From: Pollenia angustigena
Taxonomy: Eukaryota > Arthropoda > Insecta > Diptera > Polleniidae
Length of the DNA stretch: 64,000 bases
Direction of reading: 5' to 3'
NCBI GenBank assembly: GCA_930367215.1
Contig: OV884059.1
Location: forward strand, 5,294,945 to 5,358,944
Below the pieces are notes generated by a model. That model was not told where the DNA came from. It saw only the letters and a list, made by a program, of their open reading frames with translations, and did no database searches. The translations under genes were made by a program, and so were the position numbers. Positions 1 through 12,100 of the stretch are shown piece after piece. Position 1 is the stretch's first letter; each line of letters begins with the position of its first letter.

Positions 1-111
1 GAAATGGAAGAAAATGTTTGAAAGGAAAATATTTTGATGAAAACAAATATTTTGAGCTTAAAATTTTCAAAAGCAAAATTTTGTAAAATTTTTATTCCAT
101 TCTTTTTTCAG

Positions 112-1572
112 AGGAAATTGCCCGTCAATTAAACTTTAGCAATGCCAAATTCATTGTGGGCACCTCTTTGGGTTACTCCGTCCTGAAGGAGGCCTGTAAG
201 TTGGCGAAAAAAGATTTACCCATTGCCTGCATACGCATGTTACCTGGTGATGCCCTACCCGATGGAGCTATCGATTTCTTGGAACTATTCAAATACAGCG
301 GAGATGTAGATTTCTCTCAACTCAAAACTTATGACATCGACCCAAATGATTTGGTCCTATTGCCCTTCTCCTCCGGCACTACTGGTTTGCCCAAGGGAGT
401 CATGCTGTCGCACAATAACATTTCAAGCAACTGCGAAATGGTTCAGGCCGTACTGGAAATTGACTGTACAAAAAAACAGGAGGTTTTGCCTGCTGTCTTG
501 CCCTTCTTCCACATTTATGGTTTAACGGTTATAATGTTGTCGAGATTGGGCCAGGGTGCTAAATTGGTGACAATGCCCCAGTTTAAGCCAGAGGATTTGA
601 TGAAGGCTTTGTACGAGTACAAGAGTACCATGATGAACTTCGTGCCACCAATTGGTAAGAAAAATTGTTAAAGAATTCATATAAAGATTTTGTAATACAA
701 AAGTTTTGTTTTCCTAAATTTCAGCTTTGTTTATGATTAATCATCCCAAGGTGACACAAGAAACTTGTCCAGAATTGAAATTGGCTATGAGTGGGGCAGC
801 TCCAATTGGTGTTAACGATGTTGAACGTTTTGTAAAAAAGTAAGCAGAGAAAATTTAATATTGAACAAACTTTTCTTTAAGAAGTGTAATTCTTTGACCT
901 AATATTTTTGTATTTATCATTTTTTCCAGATTCCCTAAAACTAAATTTCTTCAAGGTTATGGCATGACAGAAGCCTCCCCTGTAATTTTAATGACTCCCT
1001 ATGGCAATACCCGTTATGCCTCTACAGGTTTCCTTACTTCCCACACAGAAGGTAAAATAGTACCTTTGGATGGTCACGACCTCAAAGGTTTGGGACCCAA
1101 TCAAACGGGTGAATTGTGTATAAGAGGACCCCAAGTTATGTCAGGCTATTTAAATAACGAAGAAGCTACTGAAGAGACTTTCTATCCAGGACGTTGGTTA
1201 CGTACTGGAGATGTGGCCTACTATGATGATGACGGCTATTTCTATATAACCGATCGCATGAAGGAATTAATTAAAGTTAAAGGCTTCCAAGTACCCCCAG
1301 CCGAATTAGAGGCCACGTTGAGAGATCATCCTAAAATCTTAGAAGCTGCAGTTTTCGGCATACCTCATCCCGTAAATGGCGAGGCCCCAAGGGCTTTAGT
1401 GGTTTTAAGGCCAAATATGGAGGCAACTGAAGAAGAAATTTACGATTATGTGGCCGAAAAGGTGGCTGTTTATAAGAAATTAGAGGGTGGCATTTTATTT
1501 ACCAACGAAATACCTAAAAATCCCACAGGAAAAATTTTACGAAAAGTATTGAAAGAACAATATTCCAGTTAA
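112..1572 (+). CDS. Acyl-CoA synthetase (4CL-like), copy A, 3' exons only
   Basis: C-terminal 433 residues of an ANL-superfamily acid:CoA ligase, which activates a carboxylic acid to acyl-AMP and then acyl-CoA. Exons 112-654, 725-839 and 930-1572 (stop TAA 1570-1572) join in frame; each intron has GT-AG ends. Visible motifs: the AMP/phosphate loop [11 protein letters not shown], the SGAAPIG turn, YGMTEASP, the hinge region [20 protein letters not shown], and the C-terminal catalytic-lysine motif PKNPTGKILRK. The first exon here opens in phase 1 at EEIARQL, so at least two coding exons precede the window. Exons are nearly identical to copy B (6112-18597). The intact frame argues for function. 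Full-length copy B suggests orthology to the Drosophila pudgy-type mitochondrial synthetase, but that name is a candidate only. Confidence 0.93.
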
Positions 1573-2147
1573 TCCTTAAGAAAAACAAAAAAAACTTCTT
1601 CAAAAGCTCGTGTATTTATTATTAATTTAGTTTTAAGTTTTATTATTTGTACTTGTCTGAAAGAAAATGTTTATTAGGCGTATAATTTTTAAAAGAAATA
1701 TTGAAAATTTAGATTTTAAATTAGGTATTGAAAAATGTTGACATAGAAAGTTTTATTGGATATAACTGCATTTATTAGAAATGTTTTAATTAAAAAAAGT
1801 TTTCTTCTTTAGGTAAATTTCTTGGTATTAACTTTTGATTTGTATTGTTTTTAAAAAAAATGTAGCTTAAAAACTTGATTTTTTCGGTTTTATTGTTTTT
1901 ATTAATTGGTCAGTTTTAAGACTTGTTCCTTCAAATTACATATTATAAATTATTACTAAAGCTAAATAAAATATATGTATTAAGTTTTAAGAATCAATTT
2001 AAGTACAATTTTAGTAATAAAAGACAAACATATAACAAATTAGAGATAAAAGAGTTTCTTATAGCAAAATATAACAAATTAAATAAAAAGAATTTTGGAA
2101 TTATTTCTTTTTTGTAAATTTTTTTAATTAAAATATTAAAATTTTTT
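1573..2147. other. 3' flank of copy A, no gene
   Basis: The first 100 bases after the stop match the 3' flank of copy B almost base for base, so they are probably 3' UTR included in the duplication. The rest is AT-rich with no convincing coding frame. Confidence 0.5.
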
Positions 2148-2249
2148 TTCGAATTTGCTTCTATGAGTCAAATTTCATTTTATAAAGCTTTTTACAAAAG
2201 TCTTATTCCCTCAATATTTTGAAATTTGACTCATAGAAGCACATTCGAA
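2148..2249. repeat. 102-bp hairpin MITE-like element
   Basis: Two 30-base arms (2148-2177 and 2220-2249) are inverted complements with one mismatch, around a 42-base loop. The outer ends read TTCGAAT and ATTCGAA. Size and symmetry fit a palindromic MITE remnant. Confidence 0.7.
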
Positions 2250-2330
2250 TAAATGGTTAATATAAATTAAATAAAATTTTAAAAAAGTTTTCTTTTCCTA
2301 AAATTTTGCTTAGAGAAAAGCAAAATTCCG

Positions 2331-2383
2331 AGTTGTTGAAAATTTACTTAACGCTGCCATCGTTAAGTAAATTTTCAACAACT
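2331..2383. repeat. Perfect 23-bp stem hairpin with 7-nt loop
   Basis: Arm 2331-2353 is an exact reverse complement of 2361-2383; the loop is CTGCCAT (2354-2360). It may be a tiny MITE core or a transcribed hairpin. No homology was recognised. Confidence 0.75.
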
Positions 2384-2603
2384 GAAATGTTACCCCAGGA
2401 ATATTTTGATTTTAGTCAAGATTTACATTAAAACAAAAACATTCCATTGCTTTATCTACGCTAAAGATGTTCCTGCCCTCTGTTTTACTACAAAACACTA
2501 GATGGCGTCATAACAACTGTAAGTAACGGTATTTTTATGTTATTAAAAATTGCTTAGCATACCTTGCGGCTGTCTATACATATGTGAATTAAACTACTAA
2601 CCC

Positions 2604-2715
2604 TTGTATTCACAAACGATTATTAAATTTAGCAAACGTTTATTAAGGACAATTTTCATAGTAACTTTGTTGTTTAAACCTTTATTAAATTTAATTTTTT
2701 TTTTATGAATACCCG
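2604..2715. repeat. GTATTCA-ended palindromic repeat, degenerate
   Basis: The outer parts, TTGTATTCACAAAC near 2605 and ATGAATAC near 2704-2711, and the inner ATTAAATTTA/TTAAATTTAAT stretches are inverted partners. The ends resemble the clearer element at 40977-41092, so this is probably an eroded relative. Confidence 0.45.
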
Positions 2716-3055
2716 CATAATTGTTTTGGCCATTATTATTAAAAAGAAAATCGTTTTGTCATGTACGAAACCATTGCAAACCTAAAGGATTAATTAAAAA
2801 CTTTGTGATATTAAGAAGTAAGCAACACCTTAATATCCTTTATCACAGGGGAAAGGATGGGTATAATCGTTGGTCTCATGTAGAAGGGCTTTACCTTAAT
2901 CACATAATTGCAACTCTGCAGGAAAAGATAAAATTTGTTGTTCTTAGAGATCAAACAACACGGAGTCTTTAACTTCCGGCAAAAACTCACAAACCCATAA
3001 TTAAATCGTTGGCAGCAACTTGAAATTTTCTTTAATTTGATTGTTTTAATATTTA

Positions 3056-4004
3056 TACCCTCCACCACAATTAGTTGTGAAGAGGGTATATTAAGTTTGT
3101 CATTCCGTGTGAAACTTTTTTATTATTCATCTCAGACCCCATAAAGTGTATATATTCTGGGTCCTTGAGTAATTCAAAGTCGATTTAGCCATGTCCGTCT
3201 GTCTGTCCCTCTGTCCGTCTGTTGAAAACACGCTCACTTTCGAACAACTCAAAAGAAATGAACAAACTTGGTGCCAAATTGCTTGTAGTTATCCTAAGCA
3301 GTTTGGGATTGAAATCCAGCAAAATCGGTTCAGTAGGACCAGAGCTATGAATCAAAATGTGGAACCACCACCTAAAAAAATTGATAATTTTGTTACAAAA
3401 AATAGCATAAATGCTGGAACAAGGCACGGAATAAGATAAGATTTTGCAAAAATTTGTTTTATTTGACTGGAAATCATGCTGTTAAATTTCGTGAAGAACC
3501 GTCCATAATTTACCCTAAGCCCCAAATAAACACTACTCCCGGAAAACAGTTTAGTACGACTAAAACCGTAAAAAATAACGCTAGCGTAACAAAATTTGGT
3601 ACGTTACAGTTTTTAAGGACTAGAAATGATACTGTGAAATTTCGTGACGATCGGTCCATAATTTACCTTAGGCCCCATATAAACCCTACTACCGGAAAAC
3701 AGTTTAGTACGCCTAAAACCGTAAAAAATAATGCAATCATAACAAATTTTGGCTCGTCACAGTTTTATATGACTATAAATGATACTGTGAAATTTCGTGA
3801 AGTTCGGTACATAATTTACCCTAGGCCCCATATAAACCCTACTCCCGGAAAACAGTTTAGTACACCTAAAACCATAATTAATAACAAATCGTCACAGTTT
3901 AAGATAATAATAACATCATACAGATATTACTCCTTAAACATTCGAACTGTCGGTGGAGGGTATCAAAGATTCGGCATAGCCGAATATAGCACTCTAACTT
4001 GTTT
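3056..4004 (+). mobile_element. mini-me-like dispersed element, copy 1
   Basis: Starts with ATACCCTCCACCACAATTAG, contains a GTCTGTC/GTCCGTC run (about 3191-3225), and ends with GGAGGGTATCAAAGATTCGG followed by a TAGCACTCTAACTTG tail. A near-identical inverted copy lies at 56540-57486. Three internal subrepeats (about 3480-3600, 3620-3740 and 3770-3890) share the words GTGAAATTTCGTGA and CCGGAAAACAGTTTAGTAC. GTCY runs within a short dispersed dipteran repeat match the described mini-me elements; the family assignment is inference. The 200-codon open frame here is repeat sequence, not a gene. Confidence 0.7.
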
Positions 4005-4190
4005 TATTTTCTTTTGTTCGTCATTTTGCGTCTACCAAGTGTATGACATTTATTGAAAGTATGGTAGCACTATTGAGAGAACTAGTGTCCATATGTGGGA
4101 GCGAAAGAAAAAGCGCTCTCAAACTTAAATAGAAAATATTTTATGACGGCTTTCTACAGCAAATATTCATGTCAAAATATGTATAGAAAA

Positions 4191-4828
4191 CAGTGTTCGA
4201 AAATAAACACTAAATATTACTCCTTAGTGTTTGGTTCGGTAGATTTGTGGAAAACACAAACACTAATAGTGTTTGTGTAGAAAATCATTAAAAAAAATAA
4301 CGTTTCCCTGTTTGTCATCTTGCGAACACAAAAATAATACTGTTTTTATCCAACTCAACCAAAGATGAGAACATTTAATTCCGTTTGGTTTTTTTTTAAA
4401 CCACTAACTTCATTGTGTTCGGTTCGGTTCATTAATGTTCGTCACTTTTGGCTGGAAAAAAAACAAGCTTTTTTACAAAACAAATTACACATACGATAAT
4501 TTTACACAAACAAAAAATATACACAATACACACACAAGCTGTTCGTGTTGTGGTCGTTGCTAAAATTATTTGTTTGTTCATTTCTTTATCAATGTAAAAG
4601 AAGAAACATTATAGAACATTAAAATATAATGTTTGTCTACAGTATCACTACAATTGTTCTGTTTTTAAAAGAAGAACAGAACATGATATAATGCTTTGCT
4701 CTTTCTTGATAATAGTTACGAACGGTATTAAGGGTTGTGTTCGTCTACACAATCATTAAAAAAATTGATGTCTTTCTTGGGTGTGTGAGCCAAACGCTAA
4801 ATAATGGTCTGTTTATTTTCTAACACTG
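4191..4828. mobile_element. hAT-type MITE, 638 bp, with 8-bp TSD
   Basis: Ends are CAGTGTTCGAAAATAAACAC and the inverted TTTATTTTCTAACACTG. The flanks carry an exact 8-bp duplication, ATAGAAAA, at 4183-4190 and 4829-4836. Eight-base duplications and CAGTG ends are hallmarks of hAT transposons. The interior is non-coding and rich in TGTTCG/GTTCGG words, possibly transposase sites. A sister copy is at 55918-56442. Confidence 0.88.
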
Positions 4829-4874
4829 ATAGAAAATATTCTTATGTGTATATTCTCCCTAAAAACACTGCTTC

Positions 4875-5072
4875 CAAGGCGAATTTATGTAAACGGTGGT
4901 GTCGATACTACAACAAGTAACAACACCAAAAACACAACAATGTATTTTTTTGTTGCTTTCGTTGATCGATATGTCAAAAACACAAGCAACTTTGACATTT
5001 CTCTCTCTAATTAAGAAAAAAAAAGTAGCACAGCTGTGCTTTCAACGCCACCTGAAAAACGAATTCGCCTTG
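4875..5072. mobile_element. Short TIR element with CAAGGCGAATT ends
   Basis: CAAGGCGAATT at 4875-4885 is inverted at 5062-5072 (AATTCGCCTTG), bounding a 198-bp AT-rich, non-coding body. The same end word recurs at 5137, 31978 and 51548, so it marks a repeat family. Confidence 0.6.
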
Positions 5073-5136
5073 ACTGCTTCGTTTAATGTTGTTTTTTCTA
5101 TCTATAAAATTTGATAAGATTTCGTTGACTCACCTT

Positions 5137-5878
5137 CAAGGCGAATTCATTACAGGGGATCTTAAAAGCCATGTTAATAGCTCCCACCTTCCAAATCCAG
5201 CTCATTTTTTAGAGAGTTTGTGTGGACCAAATTTGGACAATTTTTATTTTACCGGTCCTTAGATGTAAATAAATCTTTTTTTTTTTTACACGCCCACTTA
5301 TCCAAACCAGCCCAAATATTGTATATTAAGATGCTTGTTCCAAATTTGAAAACTTTGGCTCTTGCCGATCTCCAGATATACATAAATCTATAATTTTTTT
5401 GTACGGGAGTTGCCACGCCCACCTTTCCAGCCTTTACAATTTTGTTAGAGAGGATTGGGAATTGACAACCAAAATTCATGTACCTAATTTGAAAACTTTT
5501 GCTCTTGGCGTTCTCCAGATATACAAAAAGAAACCAAAAAACAAGTTATTAATGGGTAAAATAAGAGACATATCTGGCTCATATCTCAGCCATTTGTGGA
5601 CCGATCTCGCTGAATTTTAATAGCAAATTTTAACCGAGTATATGTGATATAAATGTACAACAACCTAGTCCCCATAATTTCTGAGGTACTCGAAAAACCC
5701 CTTTTCAACATACTCACGGACAGACGGACATCGTTAAATCAAATTTGCTACTCATAAAGACCCAAAATATATATAAAAATTTTAGGTTCTAAACATCAAT
5801 ATTGCAGAATTTACAAACGGAATGACAAACTCATATATACACTTTACACCTGTTGTGAAGGGTATAAAAATAAACACA
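5137..5878 (-). mobile_element. mini-me-like element with internal tandem units
   Basis: The right end reads ACAGACGGACATCG (about 5722), then GACAAACTCATATATAC and TGTTGTGAAGGGTATAAAAA, the inverted counterpart of mini-me-like starts elsewhere. Upstream are two diverged units of about 150 bp (5230-5420 and 5420-5540), each with CACGCCCAC, CCAAATTTGAAAACTT and CTCCAGATATAC. A CAAGGCGAATTC end word at 5137 may belong to a neighbouring element. No coding content. Confidence 0.55.
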
Positions 5879-5879
5879 T

Positions 5880-6111
5880 TAGCGTCGATAAAACAAAAGA
5901 TCTTAGCAGAACTCATACAGACATTTTTATAAATTTTTTTAGTCTTGTCTCGACTTTAAAAGAGTTTCGAAGTGACAGCCAAAACAAAATAGAGAAAAAA
6001 ATTAATTCAAATAATAAATTCACAGTGTTTAACTTAAGAAAAAAAAATAAACTGAAAAAAATTTAAGTTATATTTCCTAAACAAAACGGTGTTAAAAAAC
6101 AACTTTTCATT
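5880..6111 (+). promoter_or_regulatory. Probable 5' UTR/promoter of acyl-CoA synthetase copy B
   Basis: Unique-looking sequence immediately before the ATG, lying between the end of a mobile element and exon 1. The last 100 bases have the A-rich, ATG-free character of a fly leader (AAACAAAACGG...CATT before the ATG). No definite TATA box or initiator could be fixed, so the transcription start is unknown. Confidence 0.3.
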
Positions 6112-9100
6112 ATGATGCGTTCTTCTACAGTCCGCTTGACCACGCAATTATTATGTAGAACTCCTTTTCGGTCGCCTGACTGCTCGACCATTCGCAGCAG
6201 TTCTAACAAACGTCAACAAAATACAGCGTCCACGTTTAAGAACAATTTAAACAATCAACGCGATAAATTTTTACACTATTCCAATGAAGAAGGTTACCTT
6301 AAGACATCGGCCTTTGGGAATACGCTCTTGCCAAATTGTTCATTGGACAAATACATTTGGCGTGATTTCAAATTGTGGGAAAATAATGTGGCAACGGTAA
6401 GTGCAAGAGAAAAGAAAGCAAAAACATTGTGATTTTTAACCTTTTTGAAAGACTTTAAAAAGAATAGTTGGCATTTTACTTCTAGAAAACATTAAAGTTT
6501 TGAGTTTTGAAAGATTGTTTGAAAGATTGATTTAAGGCCTGTTCGTCGATAGCGAATGAAGTCTTCGTTCGCTTAAATTACATTTAAAACAAAAACAAAT
6601 TATAAAACATTGTTTTTGTTTTGCATGTAAGTTAAGCGAACGAAGTCTTCATTCGCTATCGACGAACAGGCCATTACTCTGCATTCCCACACGCAAAGTT
6701 TAGTTTGCAAAGACTGGATTTGTAAAAGAGAAGGAAAAAAAATAAAAGACTTTGTAAAGTGTACTTTTCGTGTGAGAAAGCGGGCTTAGCAAATTTTTGA
6801 ATACCATTCTTAAGTTGTATCAAAAATCTTATTTTCGTGTTTTTTTTTTTATACCCACACCACAATAGTGGAGAGGGTATTATGCATTTGTGCTGATGTG
6901 TGTAACGCCTTAAAATAGTGGTCCTAGACCCACCTTAAAGTATACCGATATACTCAGAATCTCATAGGTTCTTATTGGCACAAGGACCAAGCCTATTTAA
7001 AATGGGCCGAATCGTAGGACCACGAGGGAAGATAGGGGGAAATTTCTTCCCCTCAAAAACTATCAAACCGATTTTAATGAAATTTAAAACATAGATAGAA
7101 CCATATCTATATGGACACAAAACATATAAATTTAAAAAAAAATCGGACCACGAGGGGAGATAGAGGCAATTTCTGTCTAACAAACCGATTTTAATGAAAT
7201 TTAAAACATAGATAGAACCATATCTATATGGACACAAAATGTATAAATTTAAAAAAAAAATCGGACAACGAGGGGAGATAGGGGCAATTTCTGACTCTCA
7301 AACCGATTTTAATGAAATTTAAAACATAGATAGATCCATATTTTTATGGACACATAAGCAATACAGTTTTTAAAAAATAGAACCACAAGGGGAGGCAGGG
7401 GGCAATTTCTGCCTCTCACAAACTTTCAAACCGATTTTCATGAAGTTTTTAAACATAGATAAATCCATATTTACATGGACACATAAGCATAATACTGTCG
7501 TGTAGGGTATCATATGGTCGGGCTTGACCGACTATACTTTCTTACTTGTTTTTAATGGAAAACAGTTGAACTTTTTATTAGAAGAAAAAGAATTTAAAAA
7601 AAAATTAAGTACCTGTTTCAGCTAAAACAATCTGACTTTTTTCAAAAAAATATGAATTTCTAACTTAAAATTAAAAAGTTTTCGCGACTATAAAATACTT
7701 TTTAATCTAAAGACAAATAAAATACCTTTTTTAAGTCAATTAAAAAAAATTTAGTACAGCGAAAAAATGTTTAAAATATGGAAAAAATTTGCTTATTATT
7801 ATCTTTTAAGATAACTAAGCCTAAATAATTTTCGAACATAAGCTTTTATTAAATAAAGATATGCTGTTAGAAACTTTATTACGGAAATTACAAAAAGTAC
7901 AAATTAGGTAATAAAACTAAAAAAAAAACAAGAGATTAGATGATTCGGCTGTGTCTTATCTTTAATAGCCTTCACCGAGAGAGGTAGAATATTTTAAAAG
8001 TGGGATTTACATGAGTGATCCTCATTTTAAGTGTACATTTTTTTGTACTTTTTTTTATTAAAAACTAGCTGGCCCGGCAAACGTTGTTTTGCCACATAAC
8101 TTATTTCTTTCAGATTATATAGGCTATAGTTCTTTCCAGATAATCAAAGTTGTTCTTATTCAACCTTTCGAAATTTTAATAAATAAAAATTGATCAGGCT
8201 CGAAGCAAATAAAAAAGGAATTTTTATTTACAAAAAAACACTGGCCTCGAGCTTGATTAATTTTTATTTATTTGTTCTTTCCAGATGTTACACTATTTGC
8301 CTGCCCAATTTCAAGAAAATGAATTGGTTAGTTAAGAAGATATAGGGAGGCGGAGCTTTTACCCCTCTTGCCCTATTTAATGCCCTGTCCTCTTTCCGAT
8401 GTTACAGTGTATGCATGCCAAATTTTAAGAAAACCGGTTGATTAGTTAAGAAGTTAGAGGGAAGGGTAGCTTTCACCCCTCTTGCTCTGTTTCACGCCCT
8501 AAATAATAAAAACTATAGGCTATAGTTCTTTCCAAATGTAACACTATTTGCCGGCGAAATTTCAAACAAAAATCGGTTGATTAGTTACGAATATATAGGG
8601 AGGGGAGCTTTAAGCCCTCTTACCCTATTTCACACCATATTCCCTTTCAGATGTTACATTGTCTGCATGCCAAATTTTAAGAAAACCGGTTGATTAGTTT
8701 AGAAGATTGGAGAGTAGAAGCTTTTACCCCTATTGCAATATTTTGCGCCCTCTAGCGATATAAAATATACTCTACGACCTATTCTCATACCTAACAAATA
8801 CACATACAAAATTTCATAAAAATCGGTCAAGCCGTTTCGGAGGAATAGGAATATAAATATGTACATGTTTCGGAATGAATGCAGTGTTCACTAAAATGGC
8901 TATAACTCAAGAAGACCGTTGATACATAAAAACTAGTGTCCGACCGAAAGTTCGGGTTCGGTTACGTAGTTCGACAAAAAATGGTGTTCAGCCAAAGTTC
9001 GGTGTTCTGCGAAATTTTTACCGAACACCGTGCTGTTTTATGAAATAACATATTTATTATAATTTCAAATTATAATTTGGCATCATTGTTTATGAAAATA

Positions 9101-12100
9101 ATGCGAAAACAATATACAGTGGTTTCCCGATTTAACGAACTCTCGATTTAGCGAATTCGGGATTTAACGAACAGGCATAAATTGTACCTAAGGTACTGTG
9201 TATAACGAATTAAAATCTAATTTGGTACTCGATGCAACGAACAAATAAAATTAATATACAAAAAATTAGAGTAAGTAGAACCTTTTTACCTTTATCATAC
9301 ATGAAAATTATTTATCTGAGAAGGCAATTTTAAATGCAGATGAGTTCGGGTTATTTTGGAAAATGCTTCCTGACGGGACTTATGTACATGCAGAGGAAAA
9401 CAGCACCCCTGGTTGGTAAATGGCAAAAGAAAGAAAAACTTTGATGCTATCAGCTAACGCAAACGGTTCCAAAACAATCAGTCCACTACTTATCGAAAAA
9501 GCACAGAATCCTCGCTCGTTTAGAAACGATGTTTTACCATTGGATTACGCATTGTCACATATGTATGTAAACAATGTTTGACAAAGTGGTAGAATCAGTT
9601 AACGGCAGAAGACATTAACCAATAGATAGAGGACGATATGCATATCTTAAGTTTTTTTGGATGAGGACGCAGATGCAGAAATTAATGCAGGATTAGAAAA
9701 CGATGTGCCTGCTTATGAAGGGGTAAAAATTAAACACAGCGATGTAATCAAAAGCTTTGATGTATGTATCCAGTAGGGACAGGAAAATAATATCGATATA
9801 TCCACGACATTAATTTTACGTGAGCTTCAAGAGAAAGCAATTGAAATTTTTCTAAAGAAATCGCAAAAACAAACGTCAATAACAAGTTGCTTTAAATAAT
9901 TATGTACTTTTTCTTATTATTTTTTAAATAATTACTTTTTTCATTAATTATGACATGATATGAAATTTAAATATCATAATATTTTTTAGTACTGGATTTA
10001 ACGAATTTTTCAATTTAACGAACAGGGCTGACAATCAATTGTTCGTTAAATCGGGAAACCACTGTAACTCTTTTTCTCTATGATTATTAGTACGAAAAAA
10101 TACAGCGATGACTAAATAAAATGCTTAAGTGCATAAAAATGTCTTTATGTGTAATTTTAAGAAGACGATAAAAAATACAACAAAAAAACTGTTAAATTTT
10201 ATTTGGTCAAAAAATATTCAATTTATATTCTGCGAATGGTAAGATAATCTAGTTTTGGGTGAACCACAAACCAAACTTTATAGTATACATTGTCATCCAA
10301 TCCATTTTGGAGTTTTTTTGAAAAAAAATTGAGCTAGCGCTAAATGCAAATGTTGCGCCAAACAAATGTCAATATTAAACGCCACTTAGAGAATATACAC
10401 CCCAACGAATTAAAAAATACAATGTAGAGGTTTGAGTACTAATATGTATACTAGGGCTTTAACCAAATTATTGGCATAGTACGACGGAGAGGCCAAGAAT
10501 GTTTTAGTAATGAAAACACTTCCCGTCGTTTGCGAATAGAAACCTCACACAGGGAAGCAAATTTCTAAAACTTTCTAAGAAATTTTGAACCGCCATGAAC
10601 TGTAACCGTAAGCAGTGGATAAATTCCAAAATAGCATTTAAGTGATACGTATAGGAATATATATAAATAAATATCAGGTGTATATTTTTTAAAATTTCCG
10701 TGAGATTTAATAGTTGTTTTCAAACTTCAACCCGATCCCTGCGTGAACTTTTTTAACAATCCGAAAAAATTATATTTTGTATTAATAACTTTTAATGTTC
10801 TACACGACTACACTATACCGTTTTTGATTTTCGCAAAAAGTGTGAAAAAGTTATTACCCTAATGTATACTGCATTAAAATTGAATTTTATTTTTTATTTT
10901 TTGTCTTAAAAAATAGCAATTATTAAATATTTTTTAACTATAAAATAGTTTTGACTACTCTAAAATGCAATTTATCTTTTCATGTTGCATCCTTCCATAA
11001 TTTTCCGAAATTTTATTTTGTTTTAAATAAATATAAAAGTACAATTGTTCGGCCGAACTTGTCAAAATTTACCGAAGTTCGGGTTCGGTCTTGGTATTGA
11101 CGTCACCTTCCACGTTAACTTTACAGAAACAAAATCGCATTTCAGAGAACATCAATTACTAACACAATGCAACTTATTTTTATATACACAGCAAAAATTC
11201 GATAATCCGGATAATTGATTGCAGACCCCAATCCGGATTAGCGAATATTCCGGATTAGCGACCCAATAAAAAATTTTATCATTTTGCGAAGCACTAAAGG
11301 TACATTTAAAAAAATAAGCGCACAAATATGCGCTACGCAATAAGACATACAGAAATGCAGTAAAGTAAGTTAAAGAACTTTCAACAACTTTTATTAAAAA
11401 AAAATAATAACATTTCAAGTGCTACGTCATTCCCTTACCACGAAGCAGGTTTGTAAGGGAGAATACTAAAAAATAACTGTATGAAAACATTCAGTGTGTA
11501 AAGCTGATCGTTACATCCAACAATTTTTATGTGCGCTGAATAATGCGCTTTATGTGTCAAAAATGTATTGCTTCAAAGTGGGAACTCGCCATATAAAATT
11601 CATGTCTTCCGTAAGCGCAATGGTAAGCGAAACTTTTGTGTTTCTCCCTTACAAACCTGCTTCGTTGGAAGCTCCATTTTTTTTTGGGGAATGTATGTAT
11701 TTATTAAAAATTATAATAGTTCATAGCATAAAAACATAAATATTAATTTGTGCAGTTCAGTTTAAATAAAAAAAATACCCATTTACATACATATCTTACT
11801 AACCATACTTAACAATAAATAATATTAATTTCGTTTGACAAGGTAATCTAATACGGTTGTTTGTCGCGAACTTGTTAAACTTCTTTCTAAGGCTTGATCA
11901 CGTAATTCATAAATAATTAAGAGTTTTTCTATTCCTTCTTCATTTTCTTCGGACCACTTTATTGAGACATCCAAACTTTGTACAGCATCCTTGGATTTTA
12001 CGACTTGTAAAAGGGGTAAATTTTCATCATCTTCATCTTCTGAGGATATCTGAATATCTGATACCGTTGAGTTATTATCGTTAATCCATTCTTCTACTTC

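Noticed and set aside
1..111. Coding sequence continuing left from copy A
   Set aside because: A good acceptor (TTTTTTCAG) ends at 111 and the upstream bases are AT-rich intron matching no exon of copy B.
3454..4056. 200-codon open frame with internal repeats
   Set aside because: Lies wholly in a mini-me-like dispersed repeat; the inverted copy at 56540-57486 has the corresponding frame broken.
7064..7500. CRISPR-like regularly spaced repeats
   Set aside because: Units are adjacent tandem copies without unique spacers, in a eukaryotic intron within a mobile element.
8935..11110. hAT element interrupted by the pogo insertion
   Set aside because: The TTCGG-rich ends are in the same orientation, not inverted, and no 8-bp duplication was found; left as an undefined disrupted repeat.
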